Counted from the stretch's first letter, positions 8,333-17,937 are shown. The stretch is 42,718 nt of DNA from Clostridia bacterium (GCA_017427525.1 JAFRSP010000052.1:1-42718), one strand, 5' to 3'. Program-made: numbers and translations. Notes: a model not told the origin generated them from the letters alone.

Positions 8333-10399
8333 ATGAAACAATATCCCGTGGATAAGATCCGCAATGTTGTTTTGTTGGGACAGGGACGTTCCGGCAAGAC
8401 TTCGTTTGCGGAAGCGGCCCTTTTCCTGACGAAGGGCACCGACAGATTGGGCAAAACGGGAGACGGCAACACCGTCTGCGACTTTGATCCCGAAGAAATC
8501 AAACGGCAGATTTCGATTTCCACGGCGGTTGCGCCCGTTGAGTATAAGGGCTACAAGATCAACTTCCTGGATACGCCGGGATATCTTGATTTTGTCGGCG
8601 AGGTCATGCAGGGCGTGCGTGTAGCCGAGACGGCGTTGCTGGTGGTCTCCGGCAAGGGCGGCCCGGGCGTCGGCACCGAAAAGGGTTGGGAGTATGCCAC
8701 CAAGGCGGGGCTCTCGAAGGCCTTTTTTGTCGGGTCTATGGATATGGAAAACGCCGACTTCTTCAAGACGGTCGAGCAGCTGCGAGAGGTTTTCGGCATT
8801 TCGGTCTGTCCCATCTGCTGCCCCGTGATGGAGGGCGAAAAGATGGTAGCCTTGATCGACTTCGTCGAGCGGAACATGAAGGTTTATAAGAACGGCGTTC
8901 CCGAGATTAAGCCTTTGCCCGAGGATCTGGGCGACGATGCCAACGCTCTGTGGGATATGATGAGCGAGTCGGTTGCGGAGACCTCGGAAGAGCTGATGGA
9001 GAAATTCTTCAACGGCGAGCACTTCTCCAAGGAAGAGACGCTTGACGGCCTGCGCGCCGGAATCGCAGACGGTTCCATTGCGCCGGTGCTGTGCGGCTCG
9101 GCCTATACGCTGGAGGGAATCGACAACGTGCTCGAGACGCTGGTGAGCACCACGCCCTCTCCTGCCGACAAGGGCGAAGTTCCCGCGACCATCGGCGGCG
9201 AGGCGGGCACGCTGAAGGCCGATCCGAGCGGCGATCTGGCGGCCATCGTCTTCAAGACCGTGGCAGACCCCTTCGTGGGAAAGATGTCCTACTTCAAAGT
9301 GGTGTCCGGAACCATGAAGTCCGACAGCCAGGTTTACAACTCCACCTCGGAGCAGAATGAGAAGATCAGCAAGCTCTTTTTCATCCGCGGCAACAAGCAG
9401 GCCGAAACGGCTGAGATCGGCGCGGGAGATATCGGGTTTGTTTCCAAACTGAACAGCACCGTGACCGGCGATACGCTGTGCGCCGTGGGCAAGAAGATCG
9501 TGCTGCCCGGCATCGAGTTCCCCGCTCCCTCCTATTCCATGAGCATCCAGCCTCTCGCCAAGGGCGATGAGGAAAAAATCTCCACCGGTCTGCAGCGTCT
9601 GGCTGAGGAAGATCGCACCTTTACTTTTTCACTCAATCCCGAAACCAAGCAGCAGGTCGTCTCCGGAATCGGCGACGTGCATCTTGACGTTCTGGTCAGC
9701 AAGCTCAAGAGTAAGTTCGGCACGGGCGTTGAGCTCAAGCCGGTTCGCGTGCCCTACCGCGAAACCATTCGCAAGAAGGTTAAGGTTCAGGGTCGTCATA
9801 AGAAGCAGTCCGGCGGCCATGGCCAGTTCGGCGACGTTTGGATCGAATTCGAGCCAGGCGACACCGAGGATCTGACCTTTGCGGAGAACATCTTTGGCGG
9901 TTCCGTGCCCAAGAACTTCTTCCCCGCAGTTGAGAAGGGCCTGAGAGAGTCCATTCAGAAGGGCGTTCTGGCAGGCTATCCCGTTGTCAACCTCAAGGCC
10001 ACGCTGGTTGACGGTTCCTATCACCCTGTCGACTCCTCGGAAATGGCCTTCAAGGTTGCCGCAAACCTGGCCTATAAGGCCGGCATGGAGGCTGCGTCTC
10101 CCGTGCTGCTTGAGCCGATCGGCAGCCTCAAGGTTCTGATCCCCGACTCCCTGATGGGCGATATCATCGGCGATATCAATAAGCGCCGCGGAAGAATCCT
10201 GGGAATGAATCCCGCAGGCGGCGGGCTCCAGGAGGTCGAGGCCGACGTGCCGATGGCCGAGATGGGCAGCTATGCCGTGGATCTGCGTTCTATGACGCAG
10301 GGCAGAGGCTCCTTCACCTTTGAGTTTACCCGCTATGAGGAGGCTCCCCCGAACGTTGCCGAAAAGGTGATTGCCGAGGCGGCCGCCCAGGAGGAATAA
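8333..10399 (+). CDS. EF-G-like translational GTPase with atypical G motifs
   Basis: 688-residue EF-G family protein with the five-domain length of EF-G. The start is ATG 8333 after GAGGGAGGT; an in-frame extension to 8261 has no ribosome site. The P-loop is GQGRSGKT (16-23). The G3 motif is DTPGYLDF with Tyr84 where classical EF-G has the catalytic histidine, a substitution known in the EF-G-like (FusA2-type) subgroup. The G4 position, NKMD in EF-G, reads GSMD (134-137), so guanine specificity or GTPase activity may be weakened. Switch I also departs from RGITI (RQISI). Domain IV and V blocks (GGHGQFGDVWIE, MGDIIGDINKRRGRI) are well kept, so ribosome binding is plausible. It is a paralogue and not the main translocase; its role (ribosome recycling, stress) is not deducible here. 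It has its own promoter and terminator. Confidence 0.88.
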   Translation: MKQYPVDKIRNVVLLGQGRSGKTSFAEAALFLTKGTDRLGKTGDGNTVCDFDPEEIKRQISISTAVAPVEYKGYKINFLDTPGYLDFVGEVMQGVRVAETALLVVSGKGGPGVGTEKGWEYATKAGLSKAFFVGSMDMENADFFKTVEQLREVFGISVCPICCPVMEGEKMVALIDFVERNMKVYKNGVPEIKPLPEDLGDDANALWDMMSESVAETSEELMEKFFNGEHFSKEETLDGLRAGIADGSIAPVLCGSAYTLEGIDNVLETLVSTTPSPADKGEVPATIGGEAGTLKADPSGDLAAIVFKTVADPFVGKMSYFKVVSGTMKSDSQVYNSTSEQNEKISKLFFIRGNKQAETAEIGAGDIGFVSKLNSTVTGDTLCAVGKKIVLPGIEFPAPSYSMSIQPLAKGDEEKISTGLQRLAEEDRTFTFSLNPETKQQVVSGIGDVHLDVLVSKLKSKFGTGVELKPVRVPYRETIRKKVKVQGRHKKQSGGHGQFGDVWIEFEPGDTEDLTFAENIFGGSVPKNFFPAVEKGLRESIQKGVLAGYPVVNLKATLVDGSYHPVDSSEMAFKVAANLAYKAGMEAASPVLLEPIGSLKVLIPDSLMGDIIGDINKRRGRILGMNPAGGGLQEVEADVPMAEMGSYAVDLRSMTQGRGSFTFEFTRYEEAPPNVAEKVIAEAAAQEE

Positions 10400-10450
10400 T
10401 CCCCGTCAAAGGGCGATTGCCCCACCGTGGGTCAGCGGTAAATCAAGCCA

Positions 10451-10479
10451 AAAGACCGTCCCGATCAGGGGCGGTCTTT
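10451..10479 (+). terminator. Terminator after EF-G-like gene
   Basis: AAAGACCGTCCC / GGGGCGGTCTTT stem with a GATCA loop; the 3' arm ends in TTTCC. Confidence 0.75.
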
Positions 10480-10557
10480 CCGGTATTGCAGACAATTTGA
10501 CCAAAATGCGACCAAATGGCAAAAAACGGCAGAATCAGAAGGAAAAGAGGTATGGGT

Positions 10558-11544
10558 ATGAGCATCAGGATTGGAATCATGGGCCACGGAAACGTGGGAA
10601 GAGGCGTGGAGTGCGCCGTAAAACAGGCAAAGGATATGGAGCTCTGCGCCGTTTTCACCCGAAGAGATCCCAAAACCGTGAAAATCCTCACGGAGGGAGT
10701 CCCTGTGCTGCCGGTGGAGCAGGCGGCAGAGTATGCCGACAAGATCGACGTGCTGATGCTGTGCGGGGGCTCCGCCACTGACCTTCCCGAGCAGACACCG
10801 CGTATGGCGCGGCTCTTCAATGTGGTGGACAGTTTTGACACGCACAAGCGAATCCCGGAGCACTTCGCCGCGGTCGACGCCGCCGCGCGCGCAGGCGGGA
10901 AAACGGCCGTCATTTCGGCAGGATGGGATCCCGGACTCTTTTCTCTTTCCAGAATGCTGGCCTGCGCCGTTCTGCCGGAGGGTGCGGACTATACCTTCTG
11001 GGGCAGGGGTGTGAGTCAGGGTCATTCCGATGCGATCCGCCGTATTGACGGGGTCTTGGATGCGCGTCAATACACCGTACCGGTTCCCGAGGCGCTCGAG
11101 GAGGTCCGAAAGGGAACCTCTCCCGAACTGACGACGCGGCAAAAACATACCAGAGAATGCTATGTGGTGGCAAAAGAGGGCGCGGACCTTGCAAGGATCG
11201 AGCATGAGATCGTCACAATGAAGAACTATTTTGACGAGTACGACACCTCGGTGACCTTTATCACAAAGGAAGAGATGGCGCAAAAGCATGCCGGAATGCC
11301 GCACGGCGGATTTGTCATCCGCAGCGGAAAGACCGGTTGGAACGGAGAGCACACCAGCACGGTGGAATACCGGCTGGAGCTCGATTCCAATCCCGAGTTC
11401 ACGGCAAGCGCGCTGGTTGCCTGCGCCCGCGCCGTCTACCGCATGGCGAACGAGGGGCAGATCGGCTGCAAGACCATTCTGGATATACCGCCGAGCTATC
11501 TTTCGCCGCTGGATGGGGAAACGCTGCGTAAAACGCTTCTGTAA
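10558..11544 (+). CDS. ddh: meso-Diaminopimelate dehydrogenase
   Basis: NADP-dependent meso-diaminopimelate D-dehydrogenase (EC 1.4.1.16): one-step reductive amination of tetrahydrodipicolinate to meso-DAP, feeding lysine and peptidoglycan synthesis. 328 residues from ATG 10558 (AAAAGAGG seven bases upstream; ATG 10552 is too close). The Rossmann motif GHGNVGRG lies at the N terminus, and the family signature SAGWDPGLFS and the WGRGVSQGHSDAIRRIDGV block are present. Length agrees with known Ddh (about 326). It is monocistronic between two clear terminators. With two alr genes nearby, this stretch is rich in D-amino-acid cell-wall precursor enzymes. Confidence 0.95.
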   Translation: MSIRIGIMGHGNVGRGVECAVKQAKDMELCAVFTRRDPKTVKILTEGVPVLPVEQAAEYADKIDVLMLCGGSATDLPEQTPRMARLFNVVDSFDTHKRIPEHFAAVDAAARAGGKTAVISAGWDPGLFSLSRMLACAVLPEGADYTFWGRGVSQGHSDAIRRIDGVLDARQYTVPVPEALEEVRKGTSPELTTRQKHTRECYVVAKEGADLARIEHEIVTMKNYFDEYDTSVTFITKEEMAQKHAGMPHGGFVIRSGKTGWNGEHTSTVEYRLELDSNPEFTASALVACARAVYRMANEGQIGCKTILDIPPSYLSPLDGETLRKTLL

Positions 11545-11596
11545 AAAATGAAAAAGCCATGTCGTCTTCAGGGAAAACGGCACGGCCCGGCAAGAG

Positions 11597-11636
11597 AAAA
11601 ACGCGCATCGTCTCTGTCGACGATGCGCGTTTTATT
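11597..11636 (+). terminator. Terminator after ddh
   Basis: Long perfect stem AAAACGCGCATCGTC / GACGATGCGCGTTTT followed by ATTT; near-symmetric, could act on both strands. Confidence 0.88.
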
Positions 11637-11763
11637 TGGCAGGGTGAAACGGCTGAACGGACAAAGCGAATACAAAGACGAACTTCTCTGACCGGAAGAA
11701 ATCCGACCCTTGCATAAGCGGCGTCGCATCAAAAGAAGAATGTGCAGAAATTTCGGCAAGTGC

Positions 11764-11792
11764 TTGCCTAAAAGGGCGATTTCGTGTAAAAT
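11764..11792 (+). promoter_or_regulatory. Promoter of SLH surface protein gene
   Basis: TTGCCT (11764-11769), 17-bp spacer, TAAAAT (11787-11792), 130 bases before the start codon. Confidence 0.65.
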
Positions 11793-11923
11793 ATAAAAAG
11801 GATTTTTGTTAGAATTACGCGAATTCCAAATGAGAAACCACACGGAGAAACATGCTGGAAGCATCCATTCAAACGGCTGATTCCGGCGCCGCCAAATGAC
11901 CAGGGAAATGGGGGAGCGTCTTT

Positions 11924-14900
11924 ATGAGAAAAACGATTGTTAGGCTGATTACGGCACTGGTCCTGTCAGCACTGTTGCTCGGTTTGCTGTGTGCGGGATC
12001 CGCCCGGGCAGCCGTGATCTTTTCCGACGTAAAGGGACATTGGGGAGAATCCTACATCTACTCCGGCGTGGAAAAGGGTTACATCAAGGGATATACCGAC
12101 GGGACCTTTAAGCCCGACAAAACGGTGACCCGTGCGGAGTTTTCCAAGATGCTCAATCAAGCGATCGGAATGAGCAGAGTGGCGACGGTTGGATTCACCG
12201 ATGTGCCGACCACAGCCTGGTACTATGATGAAGTGCGCAAGGCGGTGGCGGCCGGATACATTGCCGGCTACTCCGATAACACCTTCCGTCCCGACATCCC
12301 CATCACGCGGCAGGAGGCTGCCGTAATCGTGGCGCGGGTCGTCTCCGAGCCGGGCACCACAAAGTCTGTGACGGCGCTGGGTGACAGCAGCTCCATTGCA
12401 AGCTGGGCGCTGCCCTATGTCCGTACCGTTTACACAAAGGGTTACATGGTGGGAGACGAGTTGGGCCGCTTCAATCCCGAGAGCCCACTGACCCGTGCGG
12501 CGGCGGCTAAGGTGATCACGCTGCTGCTCAACGGCGAGCGTATCGTCTCGGCGGACAATCAGATCATCTCAGTTCCCGGCATGAAATATGAAGACACCCT
12601 CTTTGCAAACGACGTCACCATCTCTTCGGCTCTGGGCGACGGCGGCGTGACGCTGAAGAACTGCCGCGTGATCGGAACGCTGACCGTCAACGGCGGCGGC
12701 GACCTCGACGGCCTGGTGCTCGACAATGTTGCCGTCAACAAGCTGGTGCTGGCCGATGCGGACGGCGACGTGCATGTGCGCATGACCAAAGGCACCGCTG
12801 TGAAGGAGACCTCCGTGCAGCGCGGCGCCTATCTTGAAGAGGATGCGGCGCTGACCGGCGCAGGCGTCACCGATCTGGCGCTCAGCGGCAAATCGCTCGA
12901 CAGCGAGACCCTTCGGCTGGCCGGCAAATTCGGAAAGCTCTCGGCGGGCTGCTCCACCATCCTCAACGCCGATAAGGCCACCGTGGAAGAGCTGATTCTG
13001 ACCGCCAAGGGAAATCTCACGCTGCAAAAAGGCGACTTTGCGCTGCTGACCGTAGAGAAGGGCGCAAAAGGCTCAAACATCAACATTTCCCGCTCCGTAA
13101 CGGTTGACAAGGCGGTCGTCAGCGCGGAAACCGCCTTCACCGGCGAGGGAGAGATCGCCTATTGCGAAGAAAAGGCCGCCGGCGTCACCTATGAGACCAA
13201 GCCGAGACGGCTGATCGCCTACAGCGGAACTGTGGATCCGACCGATCCGGAGCAGGGCACGGTGGAAGATCAGAAGCTGGTTCCCACCATCAGCCCTGCC
13301 GACGGCTCAACCGATATCGCAATCTCCCGCGTTATCAAGCTGACCTTCCCGCAGACCATTTATAAGCTGAACGGGAATTCCATGACGGCAGCTTATCTGG
13401 AAGACACCGTGGTCGAACTGAGAAAGACCAGCGCCAGCGGCACGAAGGTGGACTTCACTGCAAGCCTCAGCACAAACGGACGCGTGGTTTCCATCACGCC
13501 GGACAGTCCGCTCTCGAGCAATACGAAATACTATGTGGTCGTGACCAAGAATTCGATCGTCAATGCGTCGGGATCGACCAATCCCAGAGCGGTCTTCTCC
13601 TTCACCACGCAGAAGGATACGTATCTGACCCCGACCGTTTCGCCGACAGACGGCAAAACGGATGTGTCAAGAACCACCACGGTGAAGTTGACCTTTGCGG
13701 ATGCGGTATACAAAGCCTCCGGTGCCGAGCTGACCTCGGCTTATGTGGAAAGCAGCGCGGTCGAGATCCATAAAGGAACGGTGGACGGGCCCCTTCTCGG
13801 CTTTGCAGCTACCATCTCTTCTACCAACAAGATTCTCACCCTCTCGCCGGACGAAAGCTTGGAGGCCGATACCGAGTACTTCGTTGTCGTCAACAGAGGG
13901 ACGCTGTCCGACGAAAACGGCAACCTCAACACCCGCTTTGTTTCTACCTTCTCCACAGGGAAAAACGTCAGCCGGCTGATCACATTTGATCCTGCAAACA
14001 AGGCGGAGAACGTGGTTCCCACCACCGATATCACCATCTCCTTCCTCTATCCCGTGCAGCGCGGCACCGGCGCCGTTCTGCGGGAAGCTTATGTGGAGAG
14101 CACTGCGATCGCGCTTCGCAAAGGCAGTCAGACCGGTACGGCGCTTCCTTTCACTGCGGTGATCAGCAACGACGGAAAAACGATCACGCTGACCCCCGAA
14201 GAAGAGCTCTCCAACAGCACGACCTATTATGTGGTCATCAAGGAGAACACCCTGCAGTATGAGGGCGGAGACAAGATCCCCGAGACCGTTTCCTACTTCA
14301 AAACAGGAGACGGAAAAGGAAAGATTTCCTCCCTGACCGTCAGCGACGTCACTGCGGAGACGGCCGACCTTGAGGTGCTTTCCACCGTGAACGGCACAGT
14401 GGATCTGACCATCAAACCGGCCACAGGCACGACCCAAACCAAACAGGTCACGGTTAAGGCGGGCGTCAGGAAGAGCGTGCCGCTGACCGATCTCTACCCC
14501 AACACGCGCTATACGGTGACGGCTACCGTTACCGACAGCGCCGGCAGAGTGTCGGCCGCGAGCTCGGTGAGCTTCACCACCGAGGTGGTAGAGCTTAAGC
14601 TGGAGGTCGTCAAGGTCACCAAGAACAGTGCGCAGGTCAAGGCAAGCTTCAGCGTCCCCGGTAAGCTCACCATTTCCTATTCGCCATACGCCCCCAAGGA
14701 GTCGGGCGTGGTACTCAGCAACTTCATCCCGGCCGACGGAGTCACCAGCAAAACCGTGGATCTGACCGATCTGAAGGAAAAGACCACCTATACCGTCACC
14801 TTGGTGCATGAGAGCGACAACGGCAAGACCACCACGGTCCGCACCACCTTCTCGACCGAGTTCACCTCGACCGATACCTCGCTTGCTTCCCTGCGTGTGG

Positions 14901-15172
14901 TAGGGGCCGATGGGACCTACAGCGCGGCGCTCGGCTCAGGGAACACCTATCAGGCGACCATCTCCGCCATGGGAGCAAACAGTGTGCGGCTGATCCCCAC
15001 GGCGACAAATGAGAACGCCGAGATCACGGTCGACGGCAAGAGCGTCCAGAGCGGAAGCGCTTCGGGACCCATCCCGATTTCGGTGGGCGAACTCACAAAG
15101 GTCAGCATCGTGGTCACGGCTGAAAGCGGCGACACAAAGGCCTATTCCCTCGAAATCACGGTTAATCCGTAA
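11924..15172 (+). CDS. SLH-domain surface protein with three Big_5-like repeats
   Basis: 1082-residue exported surface protein. It has a signal peptide (1-29, AGSARA cleavage region), then three SLH repeats (about 33-200: FSDVKGHWGESYI, FTDVPTTAWYYDEV, then ALGDSSSIASWALPYV), which normally bind pyruvylated secondary wall polymer. Residues 205-420 are a Gly/Val/Leu-rich repeat region that looks like a beta-solenoid. Three tandem SbsA-type Ig-like (Big_5) modules follow (about 425-545, 555-665, 670-780), each with AYLED/AYVES, NTKYYVVV-like and FxT blocks. Two fibronectin III-like modules come next (790-975), and a C-terminal cadherin-like beta sandwich ends the protein (about 985-1082). Start after GGGGGAG. 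No catalytic motif seen; a structural or adhesive role is inferred. It is flanked by its own promoter and terminator. Confidence 0.93.
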   Translation: MRKTIVRLITALVLSALLLGLLCAGSARAAVIFSDVKGHWGESYIYSGVEKGYIKGYTDGTFKPDKTVTRAEFSKMLNQAIGMSRVATVGFTDVPTTAWYYDEVRKAVAAGYIAGYSDNTFRPDIPITRQEAAVIVARVVSEPGTTKSVTALGDSSSIASWALPYVRTVYTKGYMVGDELGRFNPESPLTRAAAAKVITLLLNGERIVSADNQIISVPGMKYEDTLFANDVTISSALGDGGVTLKNCRVIGTLTVNGGGDLDGLVLDNVAVNKLVLADADGDVHVRMTKGTAVKETSVQRGAYLEEDAALTGAGVTDLALSGKSLDSETLRLAGKFGKLSAGCSTILNADKATVEELILTAKGNLTLQKGDFALLTVEKGAKGSNINISRSVTVDKAVVSAETAFTGEGEIAYCEEKAAGVTYETKPRRLIAYSGTVDPTDPEQGTVEDQKLVPTISPADGSTDIAISRVIKLTFPQTIYKLNGNSMTAAYLEDTVVELRKTSASGTKVDFTASLSTNGRVVSITPDSPLSSNTKYYVVVTKNSIVNASGSTNPRAVFSFTTQKDTYLTPTVSPTDGKTDVSRTTTVKLTFADAVYKASGAELTSAYVESSAVEIHKGTVDGPLLGFAATISSTNKILTLSPDESLEADTEYFVVVNRGTLSDENGNLNTRFVSTFSTGKNVSRLITFDPANKAENVVPTTDITISFLYPVQRGTGAVLREAYVESTAIALRKGSQTGTALPFTAVISNDGKTITLTPEEELSNSTTYYVVIKENTLQYEGGDKIPETVSYFKTGDGKGKISSLTVSDVTAETADLEVLSTVNGTVDLTIKPATGTTQTKQVTVKAGVRKSVPLTDLYPNTRYTVTATVTDSAGRVSAASSVSFTTEVVELKLEVVKVTKNSAQVKASFSVPGKLTISYSPYAPKESGVVLSNFIPADGVTSKTVDLTDLKEKTTYTVTLVHESDNGKTTTVRTTFSTEFTSTDTSLASLRVVGADGTYSAALGSGNTYQATISAMGANSVRLIPTATNENAEITVDGKSVQSGSASGPIPISVGELTKVSIVVTAESGDTKAYSLEITVNP

Positions 15173-15255
15173 ACGGGTTCATAATCAGGAGAGCGGTGCG
15201 ACTCGATCCGATTCGGTCTGAATGCGAACGTGCCGCCCTTCAGACAAACCATATT

Positions 15256-15297
15256 AAAGCCCCGGCGGGAGTTGCTGAATATCCCGCCGGGGCTTTT
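15256..15297 (+). terminator. Terminator after SLH protein gene
   Basis: 15-bp perfect stem AAAGCCCCGGCGGGA / TCCCGCCGGGGCTTT, then TT. Confidence 0.9.
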
Positions 15298-15456
15298 TCG
15301 TTTAAAGAGAAAAGCACGCCTTTTGCGGAACTCCGCCTGCCGTGTGAATCATGGGTCGTGGGGCGGAGCGGCACTCTGCATTTTGCGCAAAGCGATGCGG
15401 TCAAATTCTTTCTCCTGTGCGGGGCGTTCAACGCACAGGGGGTGCAATGCCCTGCA

Positions 15457-16050
15457 TCACGGCTGACCCGGTTCTTCGATCATGGTCGGGACCTCTTCGC
15501 CCACGTCAGCGGCGGCCGCAGTTTCGGGTTCTTCCGCAGCGAGCTGTGCAGGGGAGGAGCTTACGGTTGGGGTCGGCATCTGCACACCCTGCATGAAGCC
15601 GCCCAGTTCGGTGGAAGAGATGTCGCAGGCAATGATGCGATTGCCGCAGAGCAGGAGGTTGGCAACCACCTCCCCCTCGGCGCCGGGATAGTTCAAAACC
15701 CGGTAGGTCCAGCGTTTCGCCGTTTTGCCCTGATACTTGACCAAATCAAGGCCCTGTGTTTTTTGCAGCGCATTGTATTCGAGATAGACCTGATCAAACT
15801 GCTTCGGAATCGTCACCTGAACCACCTCAATCGCGGCCTCCTCAACGTCCCAACCGAATTGCTTCAGGAATCCGACGCGGTCTTCGTTGGTCTTGATTCC
15901 TGTAAAGCGAACCGGTTTCACGGTTGTAGAGGCCCTGATTTGCCGCGCATGAGCCAGAGAAAGGGTTAAAAACACGGCTGCCAAGATCAAAATAGCGGTG
16001 CCGATCCAGCGGAGCAGCACGCGGTTGAGTTTGATGGCTTTGATATACAT
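15457..16050 (-). CDS. DUF4830 domain membrane-anchored protein
   Basis: 197 residues. One N-terminal membrane segment (about 13-34) follows a Lys/Arg-rich start, so the rest is extracytoplasmic. The central domain (about 50-150) carries the pattern I associate with DUF4830: GFLKQFGWDV, IPKQFDQVYLEYNALQKTQG, a KRWTYRVLNYPG block and CDISSTELGGFMQG. The C-terminal 40 residues are a Pro/Glu/Ala-rich low-complexity tail. Start at 16050 after GAGGAGGG. It faces the SLH gene convergently and is divergent from the TRAP operon. The function of the family is unknown to me; the domain name is from memory of the motif pattern. Confidence 0.82.
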   Translation of the reverse strand: MYIKAIKLNRVLLRWIGTAILILAAVFLTLSLAHARQIRASTTVKPVRFTGIKTNEDRVGFLKQFGWDVEEAAIEVVQVTIPKQFDQVYLEYNALQKTQGLDLVKYQGKTAKRWTYRVLNYPGAEGEVVANLLLCGNRIIACDISSTELGGFMQGVQMPTPTVSSSPAQLAAEEPETAAAADVGEEVPTMIEEPGQP

Positions 16051-16186
16051 GAAAAACCCTCCTCGACTCCCAAAGGTCTTGATACGCTATACGTATGAGC
16101 GTGCCTGTCGGAATATGTGCCTGTGCAGGGAAATGCGGGCGCGTTGTTTATTTTCACAAAAATTCTTGTATCTTTGTATTTCCTTG

Positions 16187-16215
16187 TTGCAATTGTGGCA
16201 AAAACTCGATATAAT
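16187..16215 (+). promoter_or_regulatory. Promoter of TRAP-TAXI operon
   Basis: TTGCAA (16187-16192), 17-bp spacer, TATAAT (16210-16215). A leader of about 185 bases follows before the lipoprotein start; it holds GC-rich self-complementary stretches but no riboswitch consensus I recognise, and no gene. Confidence 0.82.
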
Positions 16216-16406
16216 AGCGTTGGTTGAATGCTTGTATGCAGTTTGCCGTTTGGGCGGTGGATGTACGTGCTGCCGGCCCGGGCAGTTGCTGCGGTAAGCA
16301 TGGCCAAACCTGTAAGAGGGGGCTTCCCGTCCTGCGGCTCTTGCAGGCGCTGAAACGATGGAAGACTTTTAAGAGGCCTCAATCAATTGAAATGGAGGAC
16401 AAACAA

Positions 16407-17396
16407 ATGAAACGCAAACTCAGTCTCCTGCTTGTCTTGGTTCTGGTATTTGCAATTGCGATGACTGCGTGCAACAAGACCGAAGACAACACCGAGGGCG
16501 ACGAACCCGCCGCTCCCGTGAACATCAAGATGGCCACCGGCGGCACGACCGGAACGTACTATGCTTACGGCGGCGTGGTTGGCACCCTCTTCAGCGACAA
16601 GATCGAGGGCCTGACCGTTGACGTGCAGTCGACCGGCGCCTCCGCGGCCAACATCAACCTGATCAGCGACAACGAAGTTCAGATCGCGATCGTGCAGAAC
16701 GACGTTCTGGACTATGCCTACAACGGCACGGACCTGTTTGACGGCAACAAGCTCGAGGGCTTCAGCAGCATGGCTGCCTGCTATGCCGAGGTTTGCCAGA
16801 TCGTTGCCAACCCCTCTTCCGGCATTACGACCGTTGCGGATCTCGCCGGCAAGAATGTTTCGGTCGGCGACGCCGGCTCCGGTGTGGAGTTCAACTCCAG
16901 ACAGATCCTTGAGGCCTATGGTCTGACCTTTGACGACATCAATGTTTGGAACCTTGGTTTCGGCGATTCCGCTTCTGCCCTGAAGGATGGCAAGATCGAC
17001 GCCTTCTTCTGCACGGCCGGCGCTCCCACGACCGCCATCACCGAGCTTGCAACCACCAATTCCATCGTGATCCTCAATGTTGATGGAGAAGAGGCTGCCA
17101 AGCTGATCGAAAGCTATCCCTTCTACACCAGCTACAGCATCCCCGCCAATACCTATAAGGGTATGACCGAAGACGCCACCACGGTTGCCGTGAAGGCCAC
17201 CTTCATCGTCAACAACGAACTCTCTGAGGATCTGGTTTACAACATGACCAAGACTCTGTTTGAGTGCAAGGAAGATGTTGTCGCCGGCAATGCCAAGGGC
17301 AGCGAGCTCGATCCCGCCTATGCGGTTGAGGGAGTTTCGGTTCCCTTCCATCCCGGTGCAGAGAAATACTTCAAGGAAGTCGGCGTTTTAGGTTAA
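16407..17396 (+). CDS. TAXI family TRAP transporter solute-binding lipoprotein
   Basis: 329-residue substrate-binding lipoprotein of a tripartite ATP-independent (TRAP) transporter, TAXI type. Start ATG 16407 after TGGAGGAC. The lipoprotein signal has a lipobox ending in MTAC with Cys22 as the lipidated residue, so it is tethered outside the membrane. Family blocks: MATGGTTGTYYAYGG at the start of the mature domain, QSTGASAANINLI, EVQIAIVQND, VSVGDAGSGVEFNSRQIL and an FFCTAGAPT stretch. First gene of a three-gene operon with the DUF1850 protein and the fused permease. Known TAXI proteins often take glutamate or other carboxylates; the substrate here is undetermined. Confidence 0.93.
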   Translation: MKRKLSLLLVLVLVFAIAMTACNKTEDNTEGDEPAAPVNIKMATGGTTGTYYAYGGVVGTLFSDKIEGLTVDVQSTGASAANINLISDNEVQIAIVQNDVLDYAYNGTDLFDGNKLEGFSSMAACYAEVCQIVANPSSGITTVADLAGKNVSVGDAGSGVEFNSRQILEAYGLTFDDINVWNLGFGDSASALKDGKIDAFFCTAGAPTTAITELATTNSIVILNVDGEEAAKLIESYPFYTSYSIPANTYKGMTEDATTVAVKATFIVNNELSEDLVYNMTKTLFECKEDVVAGNAKGSELDPAYAVEGVSVPFHPGAEKYFKEVGVLG

Positions 17397-17418
17397 AAGA
17401 TCGGTTTTGTCCGGTAGT

Positions 17419-17937
17419 ATGAACGCAACCTGTGTGAACAGAAAATCCGCTGGAAAGAACGCCATGGAGATGGCCGCAGTGGTGCTTTGTGCCATTGCGG
17501 CCATCCTTTTCCTGATGCGGAGCGGTTTGTTTGGCGGCGCGAAGCTGCGCCTGATCGACGCGGATACGGGAGAACAGTATGCGGCCTACTCTGTGGAAGA
17601 GGGCGATCTGTTCAGCGTTTCCTTCCTTCACTCGGTCAACAAGAGCCTGGTGAAAGAGACCTACCGTATCTCGCTGGATGAGAACATGATATTTGTGGAA
17701 TCCTGTGAATATTCGGCCTTTGGTGCCGGCGTTGCCACCCAAGTGGAGGAGGGGCAAACGCTCTCCTATACGCCGGAGGGACATATGCTTTTGAGTGGGA
17801 TTCATCAGAAGATTCCCCACCTGTCTTACATTGTGGGGACCGTTTACGACCACATCCTCGAGATTCACGGGCAGCAAATCAACCTTCGGGAGCTGTGCGG
17901 GAAAAACAGCACGGTTTCCTTTGTCCTGGCAAACTAG
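17419..17937 (+). CDS. DUF1850 protein of TRAP-TAXI operon
   Basis: About 172 residues with one N-terminal membrane segment (roughly 18-37) and an outer domain with the DUF1850 hallmarks: FSVSFLHSVNKSLVKETYRI, then SCEYSAFGAGVATQVEEGQ. Such proteins recur beside TAXI-type TRAP transporters; their role is unproven and may be an accessory one. The start is uncertain: ATG 17419 keeps a positively charged N-region before the membrane helix, ATG 17464 has a GGAAAG upstream. It lies 22 bases after the solute-binding gene and 18 bases before the permease. Confidence 0.82.
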   Translation: MNATCVNRKSAGKNAMEMAAVVLCAIAAILFLMRSGLFGGAKLRLIDADTGEQYAAYSVEEGDLFSVSFLHSVNKSLVKETYRISLDENMIFVESCEYSAFGAGVATQVEEGQTLSYTPEGHMLLSGIHQKIPHLSYIVGTVYDHILEIHGQQINLRELCGKNSTVSFVLAN

